A DNA stretch of 64,000 nucleotides from Streptomyces caelestis (GCF_001279005.1 NZ_LGCN01000192.1:1-64000); one strand, 5' to 3'; shown: positions 18,588 to 26,687, counted from the first letter of the stretch. Translations and numbers: made by a program. The notes: generated by a model not told the origin, from the sequence alone.

Positions 18588-18635
18588 GCCCTCCGCACGT
18601 CCTTCGGTCGTCGACGCGGACGACGGTGCACCTCG

Positions 18636-18660
18636 GAGCCGTACCCGCACGGTACGGCTC
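18636..18660 (+). terminator. Terminator behind the toxin-antitoxin operon
   Basis: Perfect 10-base arms GAGCCGTACC/GGTACGGCTC enclose a 5-base loop, 48 bases after the PIN gene stop. Confidence 0.75.
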
Positions 18661-18877
18661 ACTCATCGAGCAGGCGCGGCGGGAACGGACGGCGAACGGC
18701 CCGCCGCACTCGTCCCACGGCATGGCACGGTTTTCCCTCATAGCGTGTCAAACCGTCACAAACGGCCACTCGGGCCGGGACGGACGGCCACGTGTGCGGT
18801 CCGGAGCGCGCGTTCCGGCCCCCACCGGGTCACCGGGCACGGGCCGTACGCGCACATCCGATGAGGGGAAGTCGCCG

Positions 18878-19501
18878 ATGAGTGAGTCCGTACGAACCGG
18901 ATCCGGGAGCACCGGAGACAAGGTCAAGGCAGAGACCTCCGCGACGGCCGGCCAGGCGAAGCAGGCCGCCGGGCAGGTCGCGGGGACCGCGGCGGAACAG
19001 GCCCGGACCGTCGTGGGCGAGGCACGGCAGCAGGCCGGCACGGTCGTCGAGGACCTGCGCACCCGCGCGATCGACGAGGCGGACGGGCAGACGAAGCGGG
19101 CGGCCGGCACGCTGCGGCGGTGGGCGAACGACTTCTCCGGTCTGGCCGCCCACGCGGAGAACGACTCGCCCGCCCGCGGCCTGGCGGCCCGCGCGGGCGA
19201 CAAGGGGATGCGGGCGGCCGACTACCTGGAGCGACAGGGGGTCGAAGGCCTCGTCGCCGACCTCCAGGGCTTCGCCCGGCGCCGGCCCGGCGCCTTCCTC
19301 GGCGGCGCGCTGCTGGCCGGACTGGCCGTCGGACGCCTGGCGAAGGCGACGCAGACGGCCTCCCGGGCCGACGGGAACGGGCAGCGGCAGGTCACCGCGG
19401 CCCCGGCCGCCGGGGCCCTGCCGGCCGCTCCCCCGCCGGGGACCGCACCGCCCGCTCCGCCGGACCTCGGCACGCCGGGCCGCCCGTTCCCGGAGGTATG
19501 A
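18878..19501 (+). CDS. Ala-rich protein with C-terminal hydrophobic segment, first of a three-gene cluster
   Basis: I do not recognise a named enzyme. The 207-residue protein has an Ala/Gln/Glu-rich helical N-terminal half resembling LEA/apolipoprotein-like repeats (AGQAKQAAGQVAGTAAEQAR). A conserved-looking middle follows (DYLERQGVEGLVADLQGFAR). A glycine/alanine hydrophobic stretch (FLGGALLAGLAVGRLAK) and a Pro-rich tail end it. The ATG at 18878 follows GAGGGGAA. Two membrane-associated genes follow with almost no spacing, suggesting an envelope or osmotic stress cluster. Function inferred only from composition and context. Confidence 0.75.
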   Translation: MSESVRTGSGSTGDKVKAETSATAGQAKQAAGQVAGTAAEQARTVVGEARQQAGTVVEDLRTRAIDEADGQTKRAAGTLRRWANDFSGLAAHAENDSPARGLAARAGDKGMRAADYLERQGVEGLVADLQGFARRRPGAFLGGALLAGLAVGRLAKATQTASRADGNGQRQVTAAPAAGALPAAPPPGTAPPAPPDLGTPGRPFPEV

Positions 19502-19502
19502 G

Positions 19503-19931
19503 ATGGCCACGCTGTCACCGCTGTCCCGGGCCCGCTCGGCCGAGCCGCACGAAGGGGAGCGGTCCGCGGGCGAGCTGCTGTCCCGGGTGACCTCCGACCT
19601 CCAGGTCCTCTTCCGCCAGGAGGTGGAGCTGGCCAAGGCCGAGGTCAAGGAGGAGGGCGCCAAGGCGGGCAAGGCAGCCGGGATGTACGGCGGCGCCGGC
19701 TTCGCCGGCTACATGGTCCTGCTGTTCCTGTCGCTGGCGGCCATGTTCGGTCTGGCCAACGTGATGGACGCCGGCTGGGCCGCGCTGATCATCGCCGCGC
19801 TGTGGGCCGTCGCCGCGGCCGTGCTGTACCAGCAGGGCCGCGCGAGGATGCGCACCGTCTCGCCGAAGCCCGAGCACACCGTCCAGACGCTGAAGGAGGA
19901 TGCGGAATGGGCACGTCACCCGACCAAATGA
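19503..19931 (+). CDS. Holin-X-like (phage holin superfamily III) membrane protein
   Basis: This 142-residue protein contains a short amphipathic region (LLSRVTSDLQVLFRQEVELA) followed by KAEVKEEGAKAGKAAGMYG. Two membrane helices follow (about residues 65-85 and 95-115). This is the layout of the actinobacterial putative Actinobacteriophage holin family (DUF1469/Holin-X), which is widespread in bacterial genomes and usually not a lysis gene. It starts one base after the previous stop and overlaps the next gene by 25 bases, so the three genes form one operon. Confidence 0.8.
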   Translation: MATLSPLSRARSAEPHEGERSAGELLSRVTSDLQVLFRQEVELAKAEVKEEGAKAGKAAGMYGGAGFAGYMVLLFLSLAAMFGLANVMDAGWAALIIAALWAVAAAVLYQQGRARMRTVSPKPEHTVQTLKEDAEWARHPTK

Positions 19932-20671
19932 GGGCCGAGATAGCGGCCACCCGCAACCAGTTGTCCGCGGACGTGGACCGGCTCGCCGACCGGGCCAGCC
20001 CGCGCCGCATGGCCCGCCGCCGCAAGGCGCGGATGCGCCGCACGGTGTCGGGCGTCCGCGACCGCGTCATGGGCACCGCGTCCCACACGGCGCACGGTGT
20101 GGCCGGCACCGCCCGGTCGGCGGCCGGCTCGGTGCAGTCGGCGGCGGGATCGGCGGCGGATTCGGTGCAGTCGGCGGCCGGTTCGGCGCAGTCGGCGGCC
20201 GGTTCGGCGGCGGGTTCGGTGCAGGAAGGCGCCGGACGCGCGGCCGACTCGGCACGCGAGGTCGCCGGTCAGGCGGGAGAGGCCGTCCAGCAGACGCCCG
20301 AGATGGCCCGCCGCCAGACGCAGGGCAACCCGATCGCCGCCGGCCTGGTCGCCTTCGGCGTCGGCCTGCTGGCCGCCTCGATGGTTCCCGCCTCCGAGAG
20401 GGAGCAGCGGAAGGCGTCCGAGCTGATGGAGCGCGGCGCCGAGGCGCTGGAGCCGGTCAAGCAGGCCGCCACCGAGTCCGCGCAGCAGCTGAAGGAGGAC
20501 GCCAGGGAGGCCACGCAGAGCGCGGCCGCCGAGGTGAAGGACACCGCGCAGCAGGCGGCCCGCACCACCCAGGACGAGGCCCGCGACCGGGCCGGCCAGG
20601 TCACCGACCAGGCCAAGGACTCCGGCCGCAGCCTCAAGGACGAGACCCGCGGTCGCTCCGGACCCGTGTGA
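19907..20671 (+). CDS. DUF3618-type protein with Ala/Ser repeat
   Basis: This 254-residue protein starts with the DUF3618 motif (DQMRAEIAATRNQLSADVDRL). A basic segment follows, then a repeat of SVQSAAGS-like units at about residues 65-105. A hydrophobic segment comes next (NPIAAGLVAFGVGLLAASMV). The long C-terminal helix is rich in Ala, Glu, Lys and Gln. AAGGAGGA precedes the ATG at 19907, which lies inside the end of the previous gene. DUF3618 commonly accompanies the Holin-X family. Probably an envelope-associated stress protein; mechanism unknown. Confidence 0.82.
   Translation: MGTSPDQMRAEIAATRNQLSADVDRLADRASPRRMARRRKARMRRTVSGVRDRVMGTASHTAHGVAGTARSAAGSVQSAAGSAADSVQSAAGSAQSAAGSAAGSVQEGAGRAADSAREVAGQAGEAVQQTPEMARRQTQGNPIAAGLVAFGVGLLAASMVPASEREQRKASELMERGAEALEPVKQAATESAQQLKEDAREATQSAAAEVKDTAQQAARTTQDEARDRAGQVTDQAKDSGRSLKDETRGRSGPV
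20110..20225 (+). repeat. Imperfect tandem repeat inside the DUF3618 gene
   Basis: Units of GGTTCGGTGCAGTCGGCGGC and close variants recur about every 21-30 bases. They encode repeated S-V/A-Q-S-A-A-G-S. This is a likely site of length variation between strains. Confidence 0.8.
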
Positions 20672-20738
20672 GCGGCGCGGCCGCCCCCGCCTCCGGCGCC
20701 CGCACGGGCCGGGGGCGGGGCTCCGGCCGTCCGGCGCG

Positions 20739-20906
20739 TCAGCCGCCCTCCGGCTGGAAGTCGTGCGTGCTCCCGTAGTTGTCGCTCACGGTCACCGCCA
20801 TCCCCAGCACCTTCGACAGGTACTCCCCCGTCGCCAGGGCGACCGGCCAGGCCTTGTCCCAGTGGGGATCGTCCGGGGGTGCGATCTCGATCGTGATGCC
20901 GGCCAT
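20739..20906 (-). CDS. Small conserved-looking protein, 55 residues
   Basis: A short frame encodes MAGITIEIAPPDDPHWDKAW and continues through VALATGEYLSKVLGMAVTVS to FQPEGG. AGGAGG lies 7-8 bases before the ATG at 20906, which is an excellent ribosome site. Codon use is strongly GC-biased at third positions. There is no signal peptide or membrane segment. I do not recognise the family. It is convergent with the DUF3618 operon and stands alone. Length, ribosome site and composition argue that it is real. Confidence 0.7.
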   Translation of the reverse strand: MAGITIEIAPPDDPHWDKAWPVALATGEYLSKVLGMAVTVSDNYGSTHDFQPEGG

Positions 20907-21180
20907 GACTCCTCCTCGTTCCCGCTCGCTCGATCAACCGCAATGTAGGGCACGTCACTGACATCGGCCGTCGGAGGATGTCACCCATCGGCGTGCTCCG
21001 GGGTTCGTTCGCCTCACTCGGGGACGAGGCGCGGGCGGGCGGACCCGGGTGGGAGGCCGGCCCGGCCGACGAGTGGGGCGTGGCGGTCCTCGCCCCGGCG
21101 GGACGGCGGTCGAGGCCGCGCCGGGAGGCCGTGGAGATGCGGGTCGCCGAGTGCGCGACCGCGTCGAGGCCGCGATGACC

Positions 21181-21281
21181 CCCGCTCCGTCCACGTCCGG
21201 GACTCCAAGGCCCCGGGCGGCCCCCGTCTCACCCTCACGGCGGCGACGTGGGCCCGCTTCGTGGCGCGGCACGCCGGCTGA
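21181..21281 (+). pseudogene. Remnant of a DUF397 gene
   Basis: The frame reads RSVHVRDSKAPGGPRLTLTA and ends WARFVARHAG before TGA. It matches the C-terminal half of DUF397 proteins (VRDSKDP.GP.L.....W..F). The N-terminal half would be expected just upstream, but the matching frame is broken; a VAECAT-like piece occurs in another frame near 21140. DUF397 genes usually accompany an XRE regulator, which is absent here. The surrounding 20907-21180 holds no other recognisable gene. Confidence 0.55.
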
Positions 21282-21283
21282 GG

Positions 21284-21312
21284 CCGGGGGCCGCCGCGAG
21301 GGCGGCCCCCGG
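21284..21312 (-). terminator. Terminator behind the pectate lyase gene
   Basis: Perfect 12-base arms CCGGGGGCCGCC/GGCGGCCCCCGG enclose a GCGAG loop, beginning 6 bases beyond the lyase stop codon. Confidence 0.8.
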
Positions 21313-21318
21313 TGCGGG

Positions 21319-22863
21319 TCAGCTCGCGTACGTCTCGAACTCGGCGATCCTCGGAGTGCCCGAGGCGCCGGTGATCTCGAAGGTGATCTTCTTCAGGGAG
21401 GTCGCGGAGAAGCTGATGACGCCCGTTCCGCTGCCGGAGGCCAGGACGGCACCCGTGTCCTGGTTGACGACCCGGTAGGAGTTGACGGTGCCCGAGCCCG
21501 ACGCCTGCCGGATGTTGATCTTGGAGACCTTGGTGGCGGAGCCCCACTTGACCGAGACGGAGCCGGTCGAGCCGGACGGCGACCAGTACGTGCTCGTGCT
21601 GCCGTCGATGACGTTGCCGTAGCTCGTTCCGGAGGCCTTGGAGGAACCGTCGGCGCCCGCTCCGAGGCTGAGGTTGGTGCCGGTGGGCGGGTCGGTGGGG
21701 TCGGGGTCGGTCGGGCCCGGGTCCGTCGGGCCGGGGTCGGTCGGATCCGGGCTCTGCGGGGTGCAGCTGCCGTCCGAGACCTTCAGGCCCTTGTTGGCGC
21801 CCGCCGTCTGGCTCACCACGCTCGGCACGCAGTTGGCCGCGTCGAGGGTGTAGGCGTACGGAACGCTGACCGACGTGTTCGACGTCGGGTTCGGACCGGC
21901 CGGGTTGTTGTCGCCGCTGCGCGAGGACCAGGTCACGTTGTCGAAGACGTTGCCGCTGACCTGCCAGTAGCCGGCCGCGTCGGTGTAGAACGTGCCGAGG
22001 ACGTCCTTGGAGTCCTCGAAGTAGTTGTTGTCCACCTTGGCGCGGGCGCCGGCGCGGGAGTTGATCCCGGACTCGTTCAGGTTCTTGTAGTGGTTGTTGT
22101 AGATGTGCGAGACGCCGCCGCGCAGCAGGGGCGTACGGGAGTCGATGTTCTGGTACAGGTTGTGGTGGAACGTGACGTACCCGTTCGAGGTGTCGCTCTC
22201 GCTGGAGCCGATGAGGCCGCCGCGGCCGGAGTTGCGCAGGATGCTGTAGGACAGCGTCACGTACTGGGTGTTGTCCTTCATGTCGAAGAGGCCGTCGTAG
22301 CCCTCCGACTCGCCCCCGGACGCCTCCAGCGTGGCGTGGTCGACCCAGACGTTGCGGACACCGCTTTCCATGCCGATGGCGTCTCCGCCGTTCGACGTGG
22401 GCGAGCCCGACTTCTTGACGTTCCGGACCGTCACGTTCTGGATGATGATGTTCCTGGACTCCCGGATGTGGATGCCCAGTTGGTCGAAGACGGCGCCGTT
22501 GCCGACACCGACGATCGTGACGTTGCTGATCTGCTTGAGCTCGATGACGCCGGCGGCGGTGTTGCAGCTGCTGCCGGACACCTTGGCGGTGTTGCCGTGG
22601 TTGATGGTGCCCTCGACCTGGATGATGATCGGGGTGGAGCTGCTGGCCCGGCCGCACAGGGCCTGGTGGATCGCGGTACCGGTGGTGGCGCGGACCGTCT
22701 GGCCGCCCGCGCCGCCGGTGGTCCCGCCGTTCTGGGTGGCGTAGCCGGTGACGCCGCCGGTGGCGGCGGACGCCGTGGACGTGGACAGGGCCATGCCGGT
22801 CGCCGCCGCGAGGGCTCCCGTGGCCAGTAACGCGGAGAGTCGCACTGCGACTGATCGTCTCAT
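21319..22863 (-). CDS. Secreted pectate lyase (PL1) with C-terminal discoidin-like module
   Basis: This 514-residue enzyme cleaves polygalacturonate by beta-elimination outside the cell. A signal peptide covers about residues 1-34 (ends ASAATG). The right-handed beta-helix PL1 domain has VWVDHATLEA, FDMKDNTQYVTLSYSIL and the catalytic-arginine segment DSRTPLLRGGVSHIYNNHY. A Thr/Pro/Asp linker (PDPTDPGPTDPGP) leads to an F5/8-type (discoidin-like) sugar-binding module (NVIDGSTSTYWSPSG). The ATG at 22863 follows GGCGAG and starts a proper signal peptide; the longer upstream frame does not. A palindromic operator lies about 115 bases upstream. Confidence 0.94.
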   Translation of the reverse strand: MRRSVAVRLSALLATGALAAATGMALSTSTASAATGGVTGYATQNGGTTGGAGGQTVRATTGTAIHQALCGRASSSTPIIIQVEGTINHGNTAKVSGSSCNTAAGVIELKQISNVTIVGVGNGAVFDQLGIHIRESRNIIIQNVTVRNVKKSGSPTSNGGDAIGMESGVRNVWVDHATLEASGGESEGYDGLFDMKDNTQYVTLSYSILRNSGRGGLIGSSESDTSNGYVTFHHNLYQNIDSRTPLLRGGVSHIYNNHYKNLNESGINSRAGARAKVDNNYFEDSKDVLGTFYTDAAGYWQVSGNVFDNVTWSSRSGDNNPAGPNPTSNTSVSVPYAYTLDAANCVPSVVSQTAGANKGLKVSDGSCTPQSPDPTDPGPTDPGPTDPDPTDPPTGTNLSLGAGADGSSKASGTSYGNVIDGSTSTYWSPSGSTGSVSVKWGSATKVSKINIRQASGSGTVNSYRVVNQDTGAVLASGSGTGVISFSATSLKKITFEITGASGTPRIAEFETYAS

Positions 22864-22975
22864 TCTCGTCTCGCCTTTCACTCTCGTGTGCCGGGCGTTC
22901 CGCACCGAGTCACCCGATGTCATGGGCATGTCATTACTACCGATGAGAGGAGGCGGGTAGGCCGACCCATCGGCG

Positions 22976-22989
22976 AGAAAGCGCTTTCT
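22976..22989 (-). promoter_or_regulatory. Perfect palindrome upstream of the pectate lyase gene
   Basis: AGAAAGCGCTTTCT is a 14-base perfect palindrome centred on GCGC, a form typical of LacI-family operators controlling sugar-polymer genes. It lies about 115 bases upstream of the lyase start. No regulator gene is adjacent, so the cognate factor would act from elsewhere. Confidence 0.6.
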
Positions 22990-23166
22990 TGACGTCTGCC
23001 GCGACAGTAGGGCCACATCCGCGGGACTGGCAAGGTTCCGCGCAGTTACGGAAGTTGTTCTTCCACTTTCGCGCGGGCGGGTGCGCGCCCTCTAGGTCAC
23101 GAACTGTCCTAGATCGCTCCTAGTGTGGTCCTCGACCGCGGAACAGGAACGACGGAAGGCAGATCC

Positions 23167-23724
23167 ATGACCGTGAACGAGCTGACCACCAGCGAATCCA
23201 CCGAGGGCCCGGCGGTGACCGGTGAGCGCGCCGACCTGCTGGAGACGCTCGCCAAGCACCGGCACTTCCTGCGCTTCACCACCCGTGATCTGACCGACGA
23301 GCAGGCCGGGCTGCGGACGACCGCCGGCGAGCTCTGCCTGGGCGGCCTGATCAAGCACGTCGCCACGGTCGAGCGGAAATGGGTGGACTTCATCCTGGAC
23401 GGCCCCTCGGCGATGGGGGACTTCACGGCCATGACCGAGGAGGACTGGGCCCGGCGGGCCGACGAGTTCCGGATGCTGCCCGGTGAGACGCTGGCCGGTG
23501 TGCTGGCCGACTACGCCGACGTGGCCGCCCGGACCGACGAGCGGGTCGCGACCCTGCCCGACCTCGACGCCGCATGGCCCCTGCCGAAGGCCCCGTGGTT
23601 CGAGTCCGACACGCGGTGGACGGCCCGCAGGGTGCTGCTGCACATCATCGCCGAGACCGCCCAGCACGCCGGCCACGCCGACATCGTCCGTGAGTCGCTG
23701 GACGGCGCGAAGACCATGGGCTGA
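23167..23724 (+). CDS. DinB-family protein (DUF664)
   Basis: This 185-residue protein has the four-helix DinB/YfiT fold pattern. It contains LLETLAKHRHFLRFTTRDL, GGLIKHVATVERKWV with a metal-ligand His, and LLHIIAETAQHAGHADIVRE with the paired histidines. Members bind a divalent metal; some are thiol-dependent transferases using mycothiol. Substrate unknown. GGAAGG lies about 8 bases before the ATG at 23167. It is convergent with glnA2 and probably monocistronic. Confidence 0.9.
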   Translation: MTVNELTTSESTEGPAVTGERADLLETLAKHRHFLRFTTRDLTDEQAGLRTTAGELCLGGLIKHVATVERKWVDFILDGPSAMGDFTAMTEEDWARRADEFRMLPGETLAGVLADYADVAARTDERVATLPDLDAAWPLPKAPWFESDTRWTARRVLLHIIAETAQHAGHADIVRESLDGAKTMG

Positions 23725-23734
23725 CCGCCGGGCG

Positions 23735-23795
23735 GTCCCCGTACGGGGCCGGGGCGCACGCCCCACGCCCCTCGGCCCCGTGCGCCCGTGCGACC
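23735..23795. terminator. Probable bidirectional terminator between DinB and glnA2 genes
   Basis: GC-rich nested inverted repeats occur (CCCCGTACGGGG near 23738, and GGGGCCG...CGGCCCC around 23748-23782) between convergent stop codons. The stems are shorter than other terminators in the window. Confidence 0.5.
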
Positions 23796-23817
23796 GGGCG
23801 CCCGCTCCCGCCCGCGC

Positions 23818-25179
23818 CTACAGCACCGGCAGGTTCTTGCGCAGCTCGAAGGCGGTGACCTCGCTGCGGTACTCCTCCCACTCCTGCTTCTTGTTGCGCA
23901 GGAAGAAGTCGAAGACGTGCTCGCCGAGGGTCTCGGCGACCAGGTCGCTGCGTTCCATCAGGGTCAGGGCCTCGCCCAGGTTCTGCGGCAGCGGCTCGAT
24001 GCCCAGCGCGCGGCGTTCCGCGTCGGACAGGGCCCAGACGTCGTCCTCGGCGCCCGGCGGGAGCTCGTAGCCCTCCTCGATGCCCTTCAGGCCGGCGGCC
24101 AGCAGGACGGCGTAGGTCAGGTACGGGTTGGCGCCGGAGTCGATGGAGCGGACCTCCACGCGCGCCGAGCCGGTCTTGCCGGGCTTGTACATGGGCACGC
24201 GGACCAGCGCCGAGCGGTTGTTGTGGCCCCAGCAGATGTACGAGGGCGCCTCGCCGCCGGCGCCGGCCGTGCGCTCCGTGCCGCCCCAGATGCGCTTGTA
24301 GGAGTTGACCCACTGGTTGGTGACCGCGGAGATCTCCGCCGCGTGCCGCAGCAGGCCCGCGATGAAGGAGCGGCCGACCTTGGAGAGCTGGTACTCGGCG
24401 CCGGACTCGTAGAACGCGTTGCGGTCGCCCTCGAAGAGGGAGAGGTGGGTGTGCATGCCGGAGCCCGGATACTCCGAGAAGGGCTTGGGCATGAAGGTCG
24501 CCTGGACGCCCTGCTCCAGCGCCACCTGCTTCATGACCAGGCGGAACGTCATGATGTTGTCCGCCGTGGAGAGCGCGTCCGCGTAGCGCAGGTCGATCTC
24601 CTGCTGGCCGGGGGCGCCCTCGTGGTGGGAGAACTCCACCGAGATGCCCATCGACTCCAGCATGGTGATCGCCTGGCGGCGGAAGTCCATGCCGACGTTC
24701 TGCGGGGTGTGGTCGAAGTAGCCGGAGTTGTCCGCGGGGGTCGGGCGGCTGCCGTCCAGCGGCTTGTCCTTCAGCAGGAAGAACTCGATCTCCGGGTGGG
24801 TGTAGAAGGTGAAGCCCAGGTCGGAGGTGCGGGCCAGGGCGCGCTTGAGGACGAAACGCGGGTCGGCGAAGGACGGGGAGCCGTCCGGCATCAGGATGTC
24901 GCAGAACATGCGGGCCGTACCGGGGGCCTCGGCGCGCCAGGGGAGGATCTGGAACGTCGACGGGTCCGGCTTGGCGATCATGTCGGACTCGTACACCCGG
25001 GCGAAGCCCTCGATGGCGGAGCCGTCGAAGCCGATCCCCTCGTCGAACGCCTGCTCCAGCTCGGCGGGGGCGACGGCCACGGACTTGAGGAAGCCCAGCA
25101 CGTCGGTGAACCACAGGCGCACGAACCGGATGTCGCGCTCCTCCAACGTCCGGATCACGAACTCCTGCTGCTTGTCCAT
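23818..25179 (-). CDS. glnA2: Glutamine-synthetase-like enzyme GlnA2 (probable gamma-glutamylpolyamine synthetase)
   Basis: This 453-residue GS-fold protein has the beta-grasp N-terminus (FVRLWFTDVLGFLKSVAVA), GFDGSAIEGF, the ATP/metal segments EIEFFLL and HHEGAPGQQEID, and the glutamate/ammonia region SVEVRSID-like ARVEVRSIDSGANPYL. The usual adenylylation tyrosine motif of GSI-beta enzymes is not present near the C-terminus. As I recall, the S. coelicolor orthologue (SCO2241) ligates glutamate to polyamines rather than ammonia. I chose the ATG at 25179 because GGGGAAG lies 6 bases upstream; an ATG 5 codons earlier has poor spacing. It is not expected to be a GlnE target. Confidence 0.9.
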   Translation of the reverse strand: MDKQQEFVIRTLEERDIRFVRLWFTDVLGFLKSVAVAPAELEQAFDEGIGFDGSAIEGFARVYESDMIAKPDPSTFQILPWRAEAPGTARMFCDILMPDGSPSFADPRFVLKRALARTSDLGFTFYTHPEIEFFLLKDKPLDGSRPTPADNSGYFDHTPQNVGMDFRRQAITMLESMGISVEFSHHEGAPGQQEIDLRYADALSTADNIMTFRLVMKQVALEQGVQATFMPKPFSEYPGSGMHTHLSLFEGDRNAFYESGAEYQLSKVGRSFIAGLLRHAAEISAVTNQWVNSYKRIWGGTERTAGAGGEAPSYICWGHNNRSALVRVPMYKPGKTGSARVEVRSIDSGANPYLTYAVLLAAGLKGIEEGYELPPGAEDDVWALSDAERRALGIEPLPQNLGEALTLMERSDLVAETLGEHVFDFFLRNKKQEWEEYRSEVTAFELRKNLPVL

Positions 25180-25401
25180 CTTCCGCTTCCCCATCCTTGC
25201 CGGTCAGGCCGCCTGTCCGCGCCCCCGCCCCGGGGAGACGGCCGGGCATTGCGAGCATCCCACCACATCAGCGTTTCACACGCGTTGCCGACCTCGATCG
25301 ACCGGCTTGCCGCGGCACGAACGCCCCGCGCACGACACACGACAGGTGTACCGCTCCGGGGCCCATCTTGCCCCTTCGGGCCGGTATCCGTAACGGGCGG
25401 C

Positions 25402-25845
25402 TCACGGCCTCGGGGAGATGCCCAGCAGGAGGGGGCCCGTGGGGGCCGCGACGATGTCCGCCACCGTGACCGGGTCCAGCGAGGCGAAGAACGCCTCCTG
25501 GGCCCCGCGCAGGGCGCCGCGCAGCCTGCAGGCCGAGCTCAGCGGGCAGGGGGCCGAGGTGGCGGTGCCCTCGCAGTCGACGACGTCGCCCTCGCCCTCG
25601 AAGGCCCGGACCACCGCGCCCACCGAGGCCGTACGGCCCTTCTCCGTGAGCGCGAGCCCTCCTCCCCTGCCGCGCCGGGCCGTGAGCAGGCCCCTGTGCT
25701 GGAGCTCGGCGACGACCTTCGCGGCATGGGTGTACGGCACGTCCATGGCCGTCGAGACCTCTCGCGTGGTCGGGTTGGAGTCGCCGGCCACGGCGAGGCG
25801 CATGAGGACCCGGAGAGCCAGGTCGGTGGAGCGGAGGAGCCGCAT
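25402..25845 (-). CDS. Rrf2-family transcriptional regulator, NsrR-like
   Basis: This 147-residue repressor has an N-terminal winged helix (MRLLRSTDLALRVLMRLAVA, then TREVSTAMDVPYTHAAKVVAEL). Three cysteines, C91, C100 and C106, occupy the position that binds an Fe-S cluster in NsrR. Such regulators sense nitric oxide or iron-sulfur status. The C91-X8-C100 spacing is wider than in E. coli NsrR, so sensing could differ. No hmp gene is adjacent. It is separated from glnA2 by about 220 bases in which I see nothing certain. Confidence 0.88.
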   Translation of the reverse strand: MRLLRSTDLALRVLMRLAVAGDSNPTTREVSTAMDVPYTHAAKVVAELQHRGLLTARRGRGGGLALTEKGRTASVGAVVRAFEGEGDVVDCEGTATSAPCPLSSACRLRGALRGAQEAFFASLDPVTVADIVAAPTGPLLLGISPRP

Positions 25846-25850
25846 ACCAG

Positions 25851-25872
25851 GAAGCGTAAGTAATACGCATCC
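25851..25872 (-). promoter_or_regulatory. Imperfect inverted repeat in front of the Rrf2 gene
   Basis: GCGTA-AGTAA-TACGC, flanked by AT-rich bases, lies 6 bases upstream of the start codon and is a likely autoregulatory operator. The low GC of 25850-25895 supports a promoter here. Confidence 0.45.
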
Positions 25873-26024
25873 GGGGTTCAAATTATTCGGCGTGGAGGAG
25901 GTGTGCGGGTGGTGTGCGCGGGGGGCCGGGCCGGATTCCCCCGCCCTCTACGGCTCCTCCCGCCTTCCCCCTTACGATCAGCTGATCCGTTCGTCCCACT
26001 CCGCCTCTCCCGAAGGACACTCCC

Positions 26025-26687
26025 ATGGGCTCCGACAAGAAGAGCAGCGCGGCACGTTCGGCACGCATAGAGGAGATGCGGCGCGCCGAGAAGGCCCGCG
26101 AGCGCCGCAACCGGCTCCTCGTCATCGCCGCCGGCGTGGTGGTCGTCGCCGGGCTCGTCGCCGGCGGTGTGGTGCTCGTCCGGTCGCAGTCGGACGACGG
26201 CGGCGGCGCGGCCGCCGACTCCAAGAGCTCGGGCACGTTCGTCACGGGCGCCGACGGCGTGCGGAAGTGGAAGGGCGAACTGGGGCGCAACCACGTGACC
26301 AAGGCCGTGGACTACCCCGTCTCGCCCCCGGTCGGCGGTGACCACAACCCGGTGTGGATGAACTGCAACGGGGACGTCTACGGCGACGAGATCAACGACA
26401 CCAACGCCGTGCACTCGCTGGAGCACGGCGCCGTGTGGGTGACGTACAACGCCTCGGCCGACAAGGGGGACGTCGACGCGCTCGCGGCGAAGGTGAAGAA
26501 GACGCCGTACACGCTGATGAGCCCGGTGGACGGCCAGAAGGACCCGATCGTGCTGTCCGCCTGGGGGCACCAGCGCACGGTGACCGGTGCGGACGATCCC
26601 GCCCTGGACGCCTTCTTCGAGAAGTTCGTCCAGGGTGAGCAGACGCCCGAGCCGGGTGCCGCCTGCACCAACGGGCTGTCCGAGTGA
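26025..26687 (+). CDS. DUF3105 membrane-anchored protein
   Basis: This 220-residue protein has a basic cytoplasmic N-terminus and one membrane helix at about residues 32-52. Its extracytoplasmic domain contains PPVGGDHNPVWMNCNGDVYG, HSLEHGAVWVTY and PDP-type ends (SAWGHQRTV), which are DUF3105 hallmarks. Conserved His and Cys suggest metal binding. Its stop overlaps the start of the DUF305 gene by 4 bases (GTGA). DUF3105-DUF305 pairs are often found together and probably act in the cell envelope on metal, possibly copper, handling. Exact function unknown. Confidence 0.88.
   Translation: MGSDKKSSAARSARIEEMRRAEKARERRNRLLVIAAGVVVVAGLVAGGVVLVRSQSDDGGGAAADSKSSGTFVTGADGVRKWKGELGRNHVTKAVDYPVSPPVGGDHNPVWMNCNGDVYGDEINDTNAVHSLEHGAVWVTYNASADKGDVDALAAKVKKTPYTLMSPVDGQKDPIVLSAWGHQRTVTGADDPALDAFFEKFVQGEQTPEPGAACTNGLSE

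Noticed and set aside
19503..19931. Prophage lysis gene (holin)
   Set aside because: The Holin-X family is common in actinobacterial chromosomes, and no other phage gene lies nearby.
20110..20225. CRISPR-like repeats
   Set aside because: The repeats are contiguous, in frame and encode SVQSAAGS units. There are no unique spacers and no cas genes.
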